Counted from the stretch's first letter, positions 10,742-24,998 are shown. The stretch: 64,000 nucleotides of DNA from Stenotrophomonas sp. UBA2302 (GCA_002345545.1 DDVW01000053.1:521-64520), one strand, 5' to 3'. Program-made: numbers and translations. The notes: a model not told the origin generated them from the sequence alone.

Positions 10742-11806
10742 TCAGGCGCCGAAAGCCGCCCGCATCGCAGCGGTATCCGGCTTCAGGATCACGCCGCGCT
10801 CGGTGACGATGGCGTCGATCAGCTCGCCCGGGGTGACATCGAACACCGGGTTCCACGCGGCGATGCCTTCGGCCACGGTGCGCACGCCACCGACGCCGAA
10901 CAGCTCACCCGGATCACGCTGCTCGATCTCGATCGCATCACCGTGTGCAGTGTCCATGTCCACTGTCGACGAAGGCGCCACCACCATGAACCTGACCCCG
11001 TGGTGGCGGGCGGCAATGGCCAGCTGGTAGGTGCCGATCTTGTTGGCGGTGTCGCCATTGGCGCAGATGCGGTCGGCACCGACGATCACCCACTGCACCG
11101 CACCGGTCTTCATCAGGTGTGCGGCGGCCGAATCGGCAATGAGCGTCGCATCGATACCATCCTGCTGCAGCTCCCATACGGTCAATCGCGCGCCCTGCAG
11201 CCATGGCCGGGTCTCACCGGCGAACACGCGTGCGATGCGCTGCTGCGCTACACCGGCGCGGATCACGCCCAACGCGGTGCCGAAACCTGCCGTGGCCAGC
11301 GAACCGGTATTGCAATGGGTCAGCACACCGCTGCCCGGGGCGATCAGGCCAGCTCCCAACGCACCCATGTGGCGGTTGGCGGCCAGGTCCTCATCGGCGA
11401 TGGCCTGCGCTTCGCGTGCCAGCACCAGCTTCCAGTCACTGCCTGCGCAGCCAAGCACGCCCCGCATGCGTGCCAGTGCCCAGGCCAGATTCACCGCCGT
11501 CGGGCGCGACGCGTTCAGACGTTCCAGCGCCGGCTCAAGCAGTTGCAACGCCTCCGAACCATCGGCCGCCTGCACCTCGCGCGAAGCCAGCACCACGCCC
11601 CATGCCGCGGCAATGCCGATCGCCGGCGCACCGCGCACCGTCAACGCATGGATCGCTTCGGCAACGGCGTCGCTGTCATGGCACTGCACATGCTCGACCA
11701 CGAATGGCAGCTTGCGCTGATCCAGCAATTCAAGCGCCTCCCCGGTCCAGCGGATGGGGCGGATATGGTCGTAACGGGCGTAGTCGATGGTCGTGGAATC
11801 GTTCAT
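10742..11806 (-). CDS. mtnA: S-methyl-5-thioribose-1-phosphate isomerase
   Basis: 354-residue MtnA, which converts methylthioribose-1-phosphate to methylthioribulose-1-phosphate in the methionine salvage pathway. Family motifs are present: [13 protein letters not shown] (about residue 53), the active-site cysteine in [12 protein letters not shown], and the catalytic aspartate in [21 protein letters not shown]. The start at 11806 was chosen because the protein then begins at the usual place before the IRWTG segment; the open frame upstream continues without conserved sequence. It lies 34 bases after a DUF3011 gene on the same strand. No other salvage genes are in the window. Confidence 0.95.
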   Translation of the reverse strand: MNDSTTIDYARYDHIRPIRWTGEALELLDQRKLPFVVEHVQCHDSDAVAEAIHALTVRGAPAIGIAAAWGVVLASREVQAADGSEALQLLEPALERLNASRPTAVNLAWALARMRGVLGCAGSDWKLVLAREAQAIADEDLAANRHMGALGAGLIAPGSGVLTHCNTGSLATAGFGTALGVIRAGVAQQRIARVFAGETRPWLQGARLTVWELQQDGIDATLIADSAAAHLMKTGAVQWVIVGADRICANGDTANKIGTYQLAIAARHHGVRFMVVAPSSTVDMDTAHGDAIEIEQRDPGELFGVGGVRTVAEGIAAWNPVFDVTPGELIDAIVTERGVILKPDTAAMRAAFGA

Positions 11807-11840
11807 CGCGCCATTGTAGTCATCGCTAACAGCAGCGTGT

Positions 11841-12539
11841 TCAGTCGACCGAGAATTGAGCGCGACAACCATCATCCACCCAGACACCGGTGCGATCCCA
11901 TCCCCAGCTGGTTCCCTCCTCGCAGGGCGCGGACGACAGCTGTTTCACCAACGTCACCCGGCGCTCGACGGTGACCCCGCATTCACGCCGCAGACGCTCC
12001 TTCGACTCGCAGGTGACCTGGCGCGGCGCATCCACGAAACCGGAACCATCTTCTGCGGCGACCTCGAACTGGCCCTTGCAGCCACGGCTCACCCAGACCT
12101 CGTTGCGGCCATAGCCCCAGGTGCGCCCCTCCTTGCACGGCAGTGCCGACTGCTGGCGCAACAGGCGCACCGCGGCGCCACGCAGCAACACCGGACAGCG
12201 CTCGGTACGACCGCGGGATTCACAGCGCACGACACGGCGCGTCACCTTGCGTGAAACGGGCGGATGCAGAAGCGCAAAATCCGCGCGGCAACCGCGGTCG
12301 ACCCAGATGCCATCGTCATCGGTACCCCAACCCTCCTCACGGATACAGGCGTGGTCGGACAACTGCCGCACCAGTTGCACTCCGCGGGCGACATCCATCG
12401 GGCAGTGCACCCGGCGCGACTCCTCCGATTCGCAACGCACCACCGCACTGGGCTCGGCCGCCGGCGCGTTCACCTGAGCCACCGCCAGAACCGGCACTCC
12501 CCACAGAAACAGCGCACAAACCTTTTTCATCCGATGCAT
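11841..12539 (-). CDS. Secreted protein with three DUF3011 repeats
   Basis: About 232 residues with an N-terminal signal peptide (core [13 protein letters not shown], cleavage after AQ). The mature part consists of three repeats of about 58 residues, each with the pattern VxCES, a second Cys about 9 residues on, V-L-x-R/K-Q-L/Q-S, a third Cys, W-G, then VWV-GC-A-F-V. This is the DUF3011 family, of unknown function; the four conserved cysteines per repeat suggest disulfides in the periplasm or outside the cell. ATG at 12539 and 12530 are both possible starts. A GGGAG lies just upstream. May be co-transcribed with mtnA 34 bases downstream, though no functional link is evident. Confidence 0.75.
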   Translation of the reverse strand: MHRMKKVCALFLWGVPVLAVAQVNAPAAEPSAVVRCESEESRRVHCPMDVARGVQLVRQLSDHACIREEGWGTDDDGIWVDRGCRADFALLHPPVSRKVTRRVVRCESRGRTERCPVLLRGAAVRLLRQQSALPCKEGRTWGYGRNEVWVSRGCKGQFEVAAEDGSGFVDAPRQVTCESKERLRRECGVTVERRVTLVKQLSSAPCEEGTSWGWDRTGVWVDDGCRAQFSVD

Positions 12540-12652
12540 CACTCCCGACATCCGATGGAACCCGCTGTCACACACTGCACGTACAGGCGTGATCGAAGCA
12601 TCATCATCGGCATCCGGCGTGCTGCAATCCATGACCGGATGTGTCGCTTCGC

Positions 12653-13593
12653 TCAGGCATGCGCGAAATCGAACGCCAGCACATCGGCAATACGAGCCGT
12701 GCCCTCCAGTGCCATCAGCAGGCGATCCACCCCGACGGCCACACCGGCACAGGCCGGCATCGTCGGCAAGGCGGCAAGAAAATGTTCATCAAGGGGCGGC
12801 AAGGCCGCGCCGCGCGCCAGACGCACGGCCAGGTCACGCTCAAAGCGCTGACGCTGTTCAATCGCGTCGCCCAGCTCGTGATAGCCGTTGGCCAGCTCCA
12901 CCGGCCCCAGATACAGCTCGTAGCGCTCGGCCACTGGCGGCTCGCCCGGGCGGATGATCGCCAGTGCCGCCTGCGTGGCCGGCCAGTCATGGATCACGGT
13001 GATGCAATCAACCGGAAACAGCGGCTGGATGCGATGGCTCATCAGCAGGTCCAGCCAGTCGTCACGGTTCAGCCCAGCCGGATCGATGGCAATCTCTCCC
13101 AGCCCGGCGCGCAACTGCGTCTCGTCGGCCAGGAACGGGTCCAGCCCCAGCGTCTGCAGGAACAGCTCGCGATAGGTGAGGATGCGCACCGTGGCCTGAC
13201 GCCCCCGCTGCGCCAACGCGGCCTGTACCAACTCGATGGTTTCATCGATCAGGCGATGGTGATTCCAGCCGACCCGATACCACTCGAGCATGGTGAATTC
13301 CGGGTTGTGGCGACCACCGGCTTCGCCATTGCGGAACACCCTGCCCAGCTCATAGCAGTCACCGATACCGGCGGCGAGCAGCCGCTTGAGCGGATACTCC
13401 GGCGATGTGCGCAGCCAGCGCAGCGGCGAGCCGGCATCGACATGGCCACTGAAGCGGGTCTGGAAGCCGTCGATATTCGGCTCGGTATTGCCGGCCGCGG
13501 ACATGATCGGCGTTTCCACTTCCAGCACGTCGCGCCGGGTGAAGAAGTCGCGGACCAATGCGTTCAGGGCGGCACGCTTGCGCAGCATCGTGA

Positions 13594-13597
<4 letters not shown>
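12653..13597 (-). CDS. epmA: Elongation factor P--(R)-beta-lysine ligase EpmA
   Basis: 314-residue LysRS-like enzyme (also GenX, PoxA, YjeA) that attaches (R)-beta-lysine to a conserved lysine of elongation factor P. It has the class II aminoacyl-tRNA synthetase core without the N-terminal anticodon-binding domain: motif 1 around VLEVETPIM, motif 2 with YELGRVFRNGEAGGRHNPEFTM (quoted from its two halves YELGRVFRNGE and GRHNPEFTMLEWY) and motif 3 GVAVGVDRLLMAL. The length is normal for EpmA, about 325 residues. Its start overlaps the stop of the GNAT gene upstream by four bases, so epmA is coupled to the ligA-GNAT unit. epmB and efp are not in the window. Confidence 0.95.
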
Positions 13598-16589
<2,992 letters not shown>

Positions 16590-16668
16590 TTAGCGCCTTC
16601 GCGGCGCCAAGCCGTGGTTGACCTGGCCCCCGCCAGCAAGGGTAAAGCCGCAGGTGTTCGCCCAAAAA

Positions 16669-16692
16669 CAAAGCCCCGCGAACGGGGCTTTG
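16669..16692 (-). terminator. Terminator downstream of zipA
   Basis: Ten-base-pair stem CAAAGCCCCG / CGGGGCTTTG with CGAA loop, followed on the minus strand by TTTTTGGG. It separates zipA from ligA. Confidence 0.85.
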
Positions 16693-16713
16693 CAGATCCC
16701 GTCGATACGCCCT

Positions 16714-17448
16714 TTACCAGCGCGGTGCCTTGGTCAGCGGCGGCGCCTGATGCTGGCGGTCGTAGGCGCGCAACTCGTCGCGGATATGCGCGATGCGCTG
16801 GCGGCCGAGTGCGTTGCGGCTGTCATCCAGCACCACACCGTCCAGCAGCTCGGCCATGCGCTGCACCGTGGGCAGCATCTTCTCCCAGCCATCGAGCGCG
16901 GTCATCGGCGCCGGCAGGGTCAGGAAGAAGGCGATCGCCGGCGTCTCCATCTCACGGATGTTGGTCATGTCGAAGCTGCCGGGCTTCATGATGCTGGCCA
17001 TGCTGAACACCGGACCGCGCTCGGGATGGGCATCGAGCAGCCGGTGGAAGACATTCATGTAACCGAACACCAGTCCGGTTTTCTCGGCGGCCACCACGAT
17101 GTCCTCGCCACGCAGCACCTCGCCGGCGCGCGCGGCGACATACAGCGAGACGATCTTGTCGAAATCCTGGCTGGGGCGCTTGCCCAGATCACTGCCTGAT
17201 GGAGAAGGCTCCGCGTCTGGCAGGCCCAGCTCGGGCTGGGAAACAGCAGTATCAGCCTCGGTTTCAGCAGCGGCAGTATCGGTCCCGGGCTCTCCCAGTA
17301 CCGGTTCACGGCGCGGGCGCTCGGCTTCCGGCGGTTCCCTGCGCTTGCCCTGTGGCGTCTTTGCCGGACGCCCGAACAGGAAGATCGCTGCAACCAGCAG
17401 CAGGCCGGCAACCAGGATGCCGATGCGCAGAAGTGCCATGTCGGACAT
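16714..17448 (-). CDS. zipA: Cell division protein ZipA
   Basis: 244-residue ZipA, the membrane anchor that tethers and bundles FtsZ at the division site. One N-terminal membrane segment (about residues 6-26, LLRIGILVAGLLLVAAIFLF) is followed by a charged Pro/Glu-rich linker and the C-terminal FtsZ-binding domain, in which DFDKIVSLYVAARAGEVLRG and FGYMNVFHR are recognisable. The linker is short compared with the 328-residue E. coli protein. It follows smc by 47 bases and precedes ligA, as in many gammaproteobacteria, and has its own terminator. Confidence 0.93.
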   Translation of the reverse strand: MSDMALLRIGILVAGLLLVAAIFLFGRPAKTPQGKRREPPEAERPRREPVLGEPGTDTAAAETEADTAVSQPELGLPDAEPSPSGSDLGKRPSQDFDKIVSLYVAARAGEVLRGEDIVVAAEKTGLVFGYMNVFHRLLDAHPERGPVFSMASIMKPGSFDMTNIREMETPAIAFFLTLPAPMTALDGWEKMLPTVQRMAELLDGVVLDDSRNALGRQRIAHIRDELRAYDRQHQAPPLTKAPRW

Positions 17449-17495
17449 TCGATACGTTCTCCGGGGAGTTGTTCAGTCAGGTAAAGAATGGCACG

Positions 17496-20400
17496 TCAGG
17501 CCGCACCGGCCAAACGTGCGGCCTCTTCCAGATCCACACTGACCAGGCGGCTGACGCCCGGCTCACGCATGGTCACGCCGGAAAGCTGGTGCGCCGCTTC
17601 CATCGTCGCCTTGTTGTGGCTGACGAACAGGAACTGCACCTTCTCGCTCATTTCCCTGACCATGCTGGCCAGGCGGCCGACGTTGGCTTCGTCCAGCGGT
17701 GCATCGACCTCATCGAGCAGGCAGAACGGTGCCGGATTGAGCTGGAAGATCGCAAACACCAGCGCCACCGCGGTCATCGCCTTCTCGCCACCGGACAGCA
17801 GCGAGATGCTGGACACGCGCTTGCCCGGCGGCCGCGCCATGATGGTCACGCCGGTGTCGAGCAGGTCTTCGCCAGTCAGCTCCAGATAGGCATGGCCGCC
17901 ACCGAACAGGCGCGGATACAGCGCCTGCACGCCAGAATTGACGCGGTCGAAGGTGTCCTTGAAGCGGCCACGGGTTTCACGGTCGATCTTGCGGATCGCA
18001 TCTTCCAGCGTTTCCAGCGCGGTGGTCAGGTCCACGTTCTGCGCATCCAGGTATTCCGAACGCTGCGAGGCTTCACCGTATTCCTGGATCGCGGCCAGGT
18101 TGACCGGTTCCAGCCGCCGCATGCGCGCATCGATCTGGTGCACCGTCTGTTCCCATTCGGAGAGCTTGGCCTCATCCGGCAAGGTGTTGATCACGTCCTG
18201 CAGTACGAAGCCGGCCTTCTCCACGGCGGCGGCCAACTGGTCGGCATTGAGCACCAGCGCCTGCTGGTCCAGCTTGCGCTGGGAGATCCGCTCGCGCTGC
18301 GCCAACGCCTGCTCATCACGCTGGTGGCGGGTCTGCTCCAGCCCCCGCAGCTCCGCATCGATGCCTTCCAGCTGCGCGCGCGCCTCGGTCAGCACACGGT
18401 CCACATGTACCCGCTGTTCAAGGGCGGCCTGATGCTCGGCCTGCAATGCCAGAACCGGTGAATCGCCCTCATCCAGCTGCAAGTGCAGTTCACCCAGACG
18501 CGAGTCCAGTTGGCCGCGCTGGTTGGACATGCGTTCCAGTGCATGACTCAGCGAGGTTACCTGTGCCCGCTGCGATTCCAGCGTCAAGGCCAGCGCATGC
18601 ATGGCCTCGCGCACACTGCGTGCGGCATCGCGTGACAGGTCGCGCGCCTCGGTCAGTTGCCGGCGTTCGCTCTCCAGTGCATGGCGGCCACTTTCAAGAT
18701 CGCCCATGCTTACAACGGCATCCTCCAGCCGTACCCGTGCCTCGCTGGCCTGATCGCGGCTGCTGTCGAGGGTTTCCAGCAATTGCGACAGTTCCCCCTC
18801 GATGCGCCCGATGCGGGTGCGCGCCGACTCCAACCGGCCCTGCTGGCTCTGCAGCCGGCCGGCCAGCTCGGAAACACTGCGGTGGGTCTGGTGCAGCGTC
18901 CGCTGCGCTTCTTCACGCTGCTGTTCTGCCGCCAAGGCCTGCTCGCGGAAACCGGACAACAGCTGCTCAAGCGCCGCCTCGCGCTCCTGCAGGACTTCAA
19001 TCTGCTCACGCAGGGCGACGATCTCGCGCTCGCGCATCAGCGCGCCCTGTTTGGCCGCGCCCGAACGGGAAACCCGCACCCAGCCCTCGCCCAGCCGCTC
19101 CCCACCGCGGGTGATGATCGAATCCCCGTCAGCCAGCTCGCGCTGCAGGCGGTTGGCGTGAGCCAGATCATCGGCACCATGCAGCCGCGCCAGCAAGCGG
19201 CGGATCGCCAGTGGTCCTCTGACTTTTGCAGCAAGCGAGGTCGGCGCGAAGTCGGCCGTGCCATCAACCCCGGAAACCAGCGCGATGCGGCCTTCACCCA
19301 GTTCACCCAGCGCATCGACCAGCGCTTCGGGGGCATCCACCAGCACGCCTTCGATCAGCTGACCCAGCGCACTTTCCACGGCATTCTCCCAGCCGCTTTC
19401 CACGGTGATGCGCTCGCCGACCCGTGCCGCCGAATCGAGCCCGCGCGCCTTCAACCAGGCCACTGCCGCCCCCTGCTCCTGGCCCAGCGCGGCCTGCTGC
19501 AGGGTTTCCAACGAGGACAGTCGACCACGCGCACCCTGCGCCTGCTTGCGTACCTCGGCCAACTCGGTCTGGCTGGCGCGCTGCTGCTCCTGCAGGGCGG
19601 CAACGGCTTCCCGGCGCGCCTCCACCTGCTCGTTCAATCCGTCCAGAGCGGCCTTCTGCGTTTCATGTTCCAGCTCGAGCTGCTCGAAGGCTTCGCTCAG
19701 GGATTCCAGGTCCAACCCGGCACGTTCGGCAAGCAGCGCCTCACGGCGGCGCTCGGCCTCCAGGATCTGCCGGTCCAGGTAATCCACACGGGTGCGTTCG
19801 ACCTCGCCCGAACGGGTCGCCTCGGACGTGCTGCGATTGTGGGTTTCCCAGCGCTGCTGCCAGTCGGCCAGCTTCGCCTCGGCCTCGCGCAGTGCCTCCT
19901 GGCGGAACTCGTTGTCTTCCTGCAGCTGCTCCAGTTGCGGCTCGGCGTTGTCGAGCGCTTCGCGCAGCACCATCAGCTTGGCTTCGTCGCCACTGATGTG
20001 CTGCCCCAGCTCGGCCAATGCCTGCTGCGTCTCGTCACGCGCCTTGTGCAACCGCTGCGACATCTCCCGCTGGTGCTGGATCTGCTGCTCCAGCCGTGCC
20101 AGCGTGCTGCCCACCTGATAGACCTCCGCCTGTGCTTGGCCCAATGCATCGGCCGCCTCTTCGCGCTGCAGCCGTCCGGTCTCGATCCGCGCCTCGGCTT
20201 CACGCTGCTCGGCGATCAGCTGTTGCAGCCGGGTCTCTTCGCGTGACAATCCCTCGCGCAGTCCGCCCAGACGGCCGTCCAGCCCCCGGTATTCCAGTGC
20301 CTTCCACTCGGCATCCTTGACCCGACGCTCTTCCTGCAGCGCCTGGTACTGTTCGGCCTGCCGCGCCTGGCGTTTCAGGTGCTCCAGCTGTTTGCCGATC

Positions 20401-20999
20401 TCCTCGCGCAGGTCGCTGAGGCGATCAAGGTTTTCGCGCGTATGACGGATGCGGGTTTCGGTTTCCTTGCGGCGCTCCTTGTACTTGGAGATGCCGGCCG
20501 CCTCCTCGAGAAACACGCGCAGGTCTTCCGGACGCGCCTCGATGATCTTGCTGATCATGCCCTGCTCGATGATCGAGTAGCTGCGCGGCCCCAGGCCGGT
20601 GCCCAGGAACAGGTCGGTGATATCGCGGCGGCGGCAGCGCGTGCCATTGAGGTAGTAGTTGCTGCTGCCATCGCGGCTGACCGTGCGCTTGACCGAGATC
20701 TCGTTGAACGAGGCGTACTCCCCGGAAATCGTATGGTCGCTGTTGTCGAAGATCAGTTCGACCGTGGCCTGCGATACCGGTTTGCGTCCAGCCGACCCGG
20801 AAAAGATCACGTCGGTCAGCGAGTCGCCACGCAGGCGGCTGGCCGAGCTCTCGCCCATCACCCAGCGTACCGCATCGATGATGTTGGACTTGCCGCAGCC
20901 GTTGGGCCCCACCACGCCGGTCATGTTGGTCGGCAGATGCAGGGTTGTCGGATCGACAAACGACTTGAAACCGGAAAGCTTGATCGTGGATAGACGCAT
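17496..20999 (-). CDS. smc: Chromosome partition protein Smc
   Basis: 1167-residue structural maintenance of chromosomes ATPase. The N-terminal Walker A is GPNGCGKSNIIDAV; two long coiled coils (about residues 165-500 and 660-1000) flank a hinge domain around residues 510-640; the C-terminal half-ATPase has the signature LSGGEKAMTA and Walker B FCLLDEVDAPLDEANVGRL. Partner genes scpA and scpB are not in the window. Start and length are typical. Probably transcribed with zipA. Confidence 0.97.
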   Translation of the reverse strand: MRLSTIKLSGFKSFVDPTTLHLPTNMTGVVGPNGCGKSNIIDAVRWVMGESSASRLRGDSLTDVIFSGSAGRKPVSQATVELIFDNSDHTISGEYASFNEISVKRTVSRDGSSNYYLNGTRCRRRDITDLFLGTGLGPRSYSIIEQGMISKIIEARPEDLRVFLEEAAGISKYKERRKETETRIRHTRENLDRLSDLREEIGKQLEHLKRQARQAEQYQALQEERRVKDAEWKALEYRGLDGRLGGLREGLSREETRLQQLIAEQREAEARIETGRLQREEAADALGQAQAEVYQVGSTLARLEQQIQHQREMSQRLHKARDETQQALAELGQHISGDEAKLMVLREALDNAEPQLEQLQEDNEFRQEALREAEAKLADWQQRWETHNRSTSEATRSGEVERTRVDYLDRQILEAERRREALLAERAGLDLESLSEAFEQLELEHETQKAALDGLNEQVEARREAVAALQEQQRASQTELAEVRKQAQGARGRLSSLETLQQAALGQEQGAAVAWLKARGLDSAARVGERITVESGWENAVESALGQLIEGVLVDAPEALVDALGELGEGRIALVSGVDGTADFAPTSLAAKVRGPLAIRRLLARLHGADDLAHANRLQRELADGDSIITRGGERLGEGWVRVSRSGAAKQGALMREREIVALREQIEVLQEREAALEQLLSGFREQALAAEQQREEAQRTLHQTHRSVSELAGRLQSQQGRLESARTRIGRIEGELSQLLETLDSSRDQASEARVRLEDAVVSMGDLESGRHALESERRQLTEARDLSRDAARSVREAMHALALTLESQRAQVTSLSHALERMSNQRGQLDSRLGELHLQLDEGDSPVLALQAEHQAALEQRVHVDRVLTEARAQLEGIDAELRGLEQTRHQRDEQALAQRERISQRKLDQQALVLNADQLAAAVEKAGFVLQDVINTLPDEAKLSEWEQTVHQIDARMRRLEPVNLAAIQEYGEASQRSEYLDAQNVDLTTALETLEDAIRKIDRETRGRFKDTFDRVNSGVQALYPRLFGGGHAYLELTGEDLLDTGVTIMARPPGKRVSSISLLSGGEKAMTAVALVFAIFQLNPAPFCLLDEVDAPLDEANVGRLASMVREMSEKVQFLFVSHNKATMEAAHQLSGVTMREPGVSRLVSVDLEEAARLAGAA

Positions 21000-21183
21000 G
21001 GAGTCAGTCTGTTTCCTGGCGCCGGAAGCCGCAGGCCAACGCCGCGGAGAAGATTCCGGAAGGTTCCTTTTCCGCCCTCAAGTCGTTGATATATTCGGAA
21101 ATTCAACGCCATGAGTACGGCACTGGGGACTGAGTATAGCGACACCGCATAGCACTGGTGCCGGCCCCGCCTGAAAAAGAAAC

Positions 21184-21201
21184 GGGCGCCTTTCGGCGCC
21201 C
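21184..21201 (-). terminator. Terminator of the rpsF-rpsR-rplI operon
   Basis: GGGCGCC / GGCGCCC stem with a four-base loop, followed on the minus strand by GTTTCTTTTTC. It lies 28 bases after the rplI stop. Confidence 0.85.
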
Positions 21202-21228
21202 GGTTCCCTTACATATATGCAGCGCGGA

Positions 21229-21678
21229 TCAGGCGTCGGCTTCGACGATGACCTTGACGGTGGCTTCCACGTCGGCGTGCAGCTTGACTACCACGTCGTA
21301 CTCGCCCACCGAGCGGAATGCACCTTCGCCCAGGATCACTTCGCTCTTGCTCAGCTCCAGGCCGGCAGCGGTGAACGCTTCGGCGATGTCGCGCGGGCCA
21401 ACCGAACCATACAGTTTGCCTTCGGCCGAAGCGTGCGCACCGATGGTGACGCTGGCGCCTTCGAACTTGGCAGCGCGGCCTTCGGCGCCGTCATGGGCGG
21501 CCTTGGCCTTGGCTTCGTACTCGGCGCGCTTGGCCTCGAACTCGGCGATGTTGCCCTCGGTGGCCGGCACGGCCTTGCCCTGCGGCACGAGGAAGTTGCG
21601 GCCATAACCCGGCTTCACGTCGACCAGATCGCCCAGGCCGCCAAGGTTGACCACTTTCTGCAGAAGAATCAGCTTCAT
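21229..21678 (-). CDS. rplI: 50S ribosomal protein L9
   Basis: 149-residue L9, which binds 23S rRNA near the L1 stalk. The conserved N-terminal domain with [17 protein letters not shown] and [13 protein letters not shown], the long connecting helix and a C-terminal domain ending in [15 protein letters not shown] are all present. Third gene of the ribosomal operon rpsF-rpsR-rplI, separated from rpsR by 163 bases that hold a palindromic repeat, an unusually long gap for this operon. Confidence 0.97.
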   Translation of the reverse strand: MKLILLQKVVNLGGLGDLVDVKPGYGRNFLVPQGKAVPATEGNIAEFEAKRAEYEAKAKAAHDGAEGRAAKFEGASVTIGAHASAEGKLYGSVGPRDIAEAFTAAGLELSKSEVILGEGAFRSVGEYDVVVKLHADVEATVKVIVEADA

Positions 21679-21755
21679 GTTGTTGCTCCGTTATTCGTTA
21701 GCGACACCGTCAGGTGCCGCAACGCTTGCTGTCCGAATGGACGGGTGGGAGGCAA

Positions 21756-21836
21756 GGAGTGAGTGGAGAGGAGCGAGGAGTGAGGGACAACACCTCTCAC
21801 TCCCCACTTCCGCGGCGCGTGGCCGCCACTCACTTC
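21756..21836. repeat. Purine-rich nested palindromic repeat between rpsR and rplI
   Basis: Outer arms GGAGTGAGTGG (21756-21766) and CCACTCACTTC (21826-21836) pair at ten of eleven positions; inner arms GGAGTGAG (21777-21784) and CTCACTCC (21796-21803) pair perfectly. The left half also contains the direct repeat GGAGTGAG. Similar in style to the element at 24587-24686; probably a member of a dispersed intergenic repeat family. Confidence 0.6.
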
Positions 21837-21841
21837 TGTCC

Positions 21842-22072
21842 TCAGACGTCGTGGTTGTCCGTGTACGGGATCAGGGCCAGGAAACGGGCGCGCTTGACGG
21901 CCGTTGCCAGCTGACGCTGGTACTTGGACTTGGTGCCGGTGACGCGGCTCGGCACGATCTTGCCGTTCTCGGTCAGGTACTGGCGCAGGGTGTTGAGATC
22001 CTTGTAGTCGATCTCCTTCACACCTTCAGCCGTGAACTTGCAGAACTTGCGGCGACGGAAGAACTTGGACAT
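21842..22072 (-). CDS. rpsR: 30S ribosomal protein S18
   Basis: 76-residue S18 of the small subunit platform, which pairs with S6. Basic N-terminus [17 protein letters not shown], and the conserved [20 protein letters not shown] core followed by [12 protein letters not shown]. It starts 11 bases after the rpsF stop and is cotranscribed with it; priB is not present between them, unlike in E. coli. Confidence 0.98.
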   Translation of the reverse strand: MSKFFRRRKFCKFTAEGVKEIDYKDLNTLRQYLTENGKIVPSRVTGTKSKYQRQLATAVKRARFLALIPYTDNHDV

Positions 22073-22083
22073 GGGTGTGCTCC

Positions 22084-22518
22084 TTATTCAGCAGAAGCGG
22101 CGGCTTCGTCGCCGGCTTCGTCATTGGTGGAAGTGGCACCTTCTTCGTCGTCACGACGACGGCGCTCGCCACGCTCGGGCTTGTCACCCTTCTCGTCCTT
22201 GCTCTTCATGATCAGCGACTGCTCGGTGTCGGCCTCGTCACGCTTGATGACCAGGTTGCGCAGCACGGCGTCGTTGAAGCGGAAGCTTTCGGTCAGTTCG
22301 TTCAGCACCGACTGGTCGGCTTCGATGTTCATCAGAACATAGTGGGCCTTGACCAGGTTCTGGATCGGGTAAGCCAACTGGCGGCGGCCCCAGTCTTCCA
22401 GACGGTGGATGGTGCCGTTGCCATTTTCGACCAGCGCCTTGTAGCGCTCGATCATGGCCGGGACCTGTTCGCTCTGGTCGGGATGGACCAGGAACACGAC
22501 TTCGTAATGACGACTCAT
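22084..22518 (-). CDS. rpsF: 30S ribosomal protein S6
   Basis: 144-residue S6, first gene of the rpsF-rpsR-rplI operon. The conserved core runs from [16 protein letters not shown] to about residue 100 and includes [14 protein letters not shown]. The C-terminal tail is longer than the core needs and strongly charged (Asp/Glu/Arg-rich), as in other S6 proteins that are glutamylated, although the RimK-type modification cannot be judged here. A leader upstream (22519-22700) probably holds the operon promoter and an S6-S18 binding structure; I did not resolve it. Confidence 0.97.
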   Translation of the reverse strand: MSRHYEVVFLVHPDQSEQVPAMIERYKALVENGNGTIHRLEDWGRRQLAYPIQNLVKAHYVLMNIEADQSVLNELTESFRFNDAVLRNLVIKRDEADTEQSLIMKSKDEKGDKPERGERRRRDDEEGATSTNDEAGDEAAASAE

Positions 22519-22700
22519 GTTTTTCTACCTTTCGGATGTGGCCCTTGCGGGCCGGACAGCCCCCCGCCGTGGTATGCGGTGGAGCAAGAACCCTGGGCCG
22601 GATGGCGCAGGAAGCCGCGAATTATGGCAGCGCGAGCGCCAATCCGCAAGAAACTGGAAAATGGACGGGGAGTCCGGACGCCCGGGCCGCTGCGGCCGCG

Positions 22701-23039
22701 TCAGGCCTTGTCCGCGTCGGTGGTGAAACTCTCGCCGCAGCCGCATTCAGCGGCGGCATTGGGATTTTTGAAGGTAAACGTCTCGCTCAGGCCCTGCTTG
22801 CCGAAGTCGATCTCCGTGCCATCCACCAGCGCCAGGCTGGCGGCATCGACATAGATATGGACACCATCCTGTTCGAACACCGTGTCATCGTCGCGTCGTT
22901 CCCGGGCCAGGTCGGTCATGTGCCCCCATCCCGAACAGCCGGTGCGGGTCACACCGAAACGCAGTCCCAGAGCTCCCGGGGTGGAGGCGACGAAGCGCTG
23001 CACGCGGGAATGGGCGACAGGGGTCAGGCGGACAGTCAT
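22701..23039 (-). CDS. IscA/HesB-family iron-sulfur cluster protein
   Basis: 112-residue A-type iron-sulfur carrier. The three conserved cysteines are present: one in RTGCSGWGH (about residue 35) and two in the C-terminal CGCGESF motif. The fold-specific FGVTRTGCSG and GTEIDFGKQGLSETFTFKNPNA (quoted as GTEIDFGKQG and FTFKNPNA) segments also match. It carries or delivers Fe-S clusters to apoproteins. The start at 23039 has a GGAG ribosome binding site. It stands alone, not in an isc or suf operon, so it may be ErpA- or IscA-like; I could not tell which. Confidence 0.88.
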   Translation of the reverse strand: MTVRLTPVAHSRVQRFVASTPGALGLRFGVTRTGCSGWGHMTDLARERRDDDTVFEQDGVHIYVDAASLALVDGTEIDFGKQGLSETFTFKNPNAAAECGCGESFTTDADKA

Positions 23040-23189
23040 GATGGGCAACTCCAGCAGAATCACGTATCCATTATAGGTATGGGCAGCGTGACCGGACCGC
23101 AAGCGGCGGACAAATGCCTCGCCTGTCTGCGGCAGTCCCGCTAAAATCCCCTATTCACAGGTCGATTCGATCAACAGAGGATTCAAGTC

Positions 23190-24584
<1,395 letters not shown>

Positions 24585-24586
24585 CA

Positions 24587-24686
24587 GCAAGGAACGAGTG
24601 ATGAGGAACGGAAAACGGGTAAAAGCCGAAACAGTGCGCAAGCAGGCATTGCTCTTTCTGTCCGTTCCTTCCCATTCGTTCCTGGC
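24587..24686. repeat. Palindromic intergenic repeat with 25-base arms after asnS
   Basis: Left arm 24587-24611 and right arm 24662-24686 are inverted copies matching at about 20 of 25 positions, with GGAACG occurring twice in each arm. The 50-base centre can fold further. It fills nearly all the space between asnS and the next gene and resembles the purine-rich palindromes common in xanthomonad intergenic regions. Confidence 0.7.
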
Positions 24687-24692
24687 CCGTCC

Positions 24693-24998
24693 ATGATCCT
24701 CTTCCTCGCCCTGTGCTTCATCGGCGTAGCCATCGCCGGCTTCAGTGCGCTGCTGATTTTCTGGCCACTGACGCTGATCCATATCCGCGACCGCCACCCC
24801 GCCACTGCCGCGCAGTTCGGCGACTTCGCCTTTCTCGACGGCAAGGCGCTGCACTGGTTGTTGAGCGGCCGTTACCGCACGCTGGACGATCGCGCCCTCA
24901 GCGGCCTGGCCACACCCGCCCGCCTTGCCCTGATCGTGATGTGGCTGGCACTGGGCCTGGCATTGCTGCTCTGGCTCTTTTCGCAGGTACTGAAATGA
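24693..24998 (+). CDS. Small two-helix membrane protein, UspB-like in layout
   Basis: 101-residue membrane protein with an N-terminal membrane segment (about residues 2-27), a soluble loop of about 50 residues containing FAFLDGKALHWLLSGRYRTLDD, and a C-terminal membrane segment (about residues 76-97). The arrangement resembles universal stress protein B (UspB), but sequence identity looks low, so I do not assign it. It overlaps the next gene by four bases (ATGA) and forms a small operon with it and the PaiB-like gene. Confidence 0.7.
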   Translation: MILFLALCFIGVAIAGFSALLIFWPLTLIHIRDRHPATAAQFGDFAFLDGKALHWLLSGRYRTLDDRALSGLATPARLALIVMWLALGLALLLWLFSQVLK

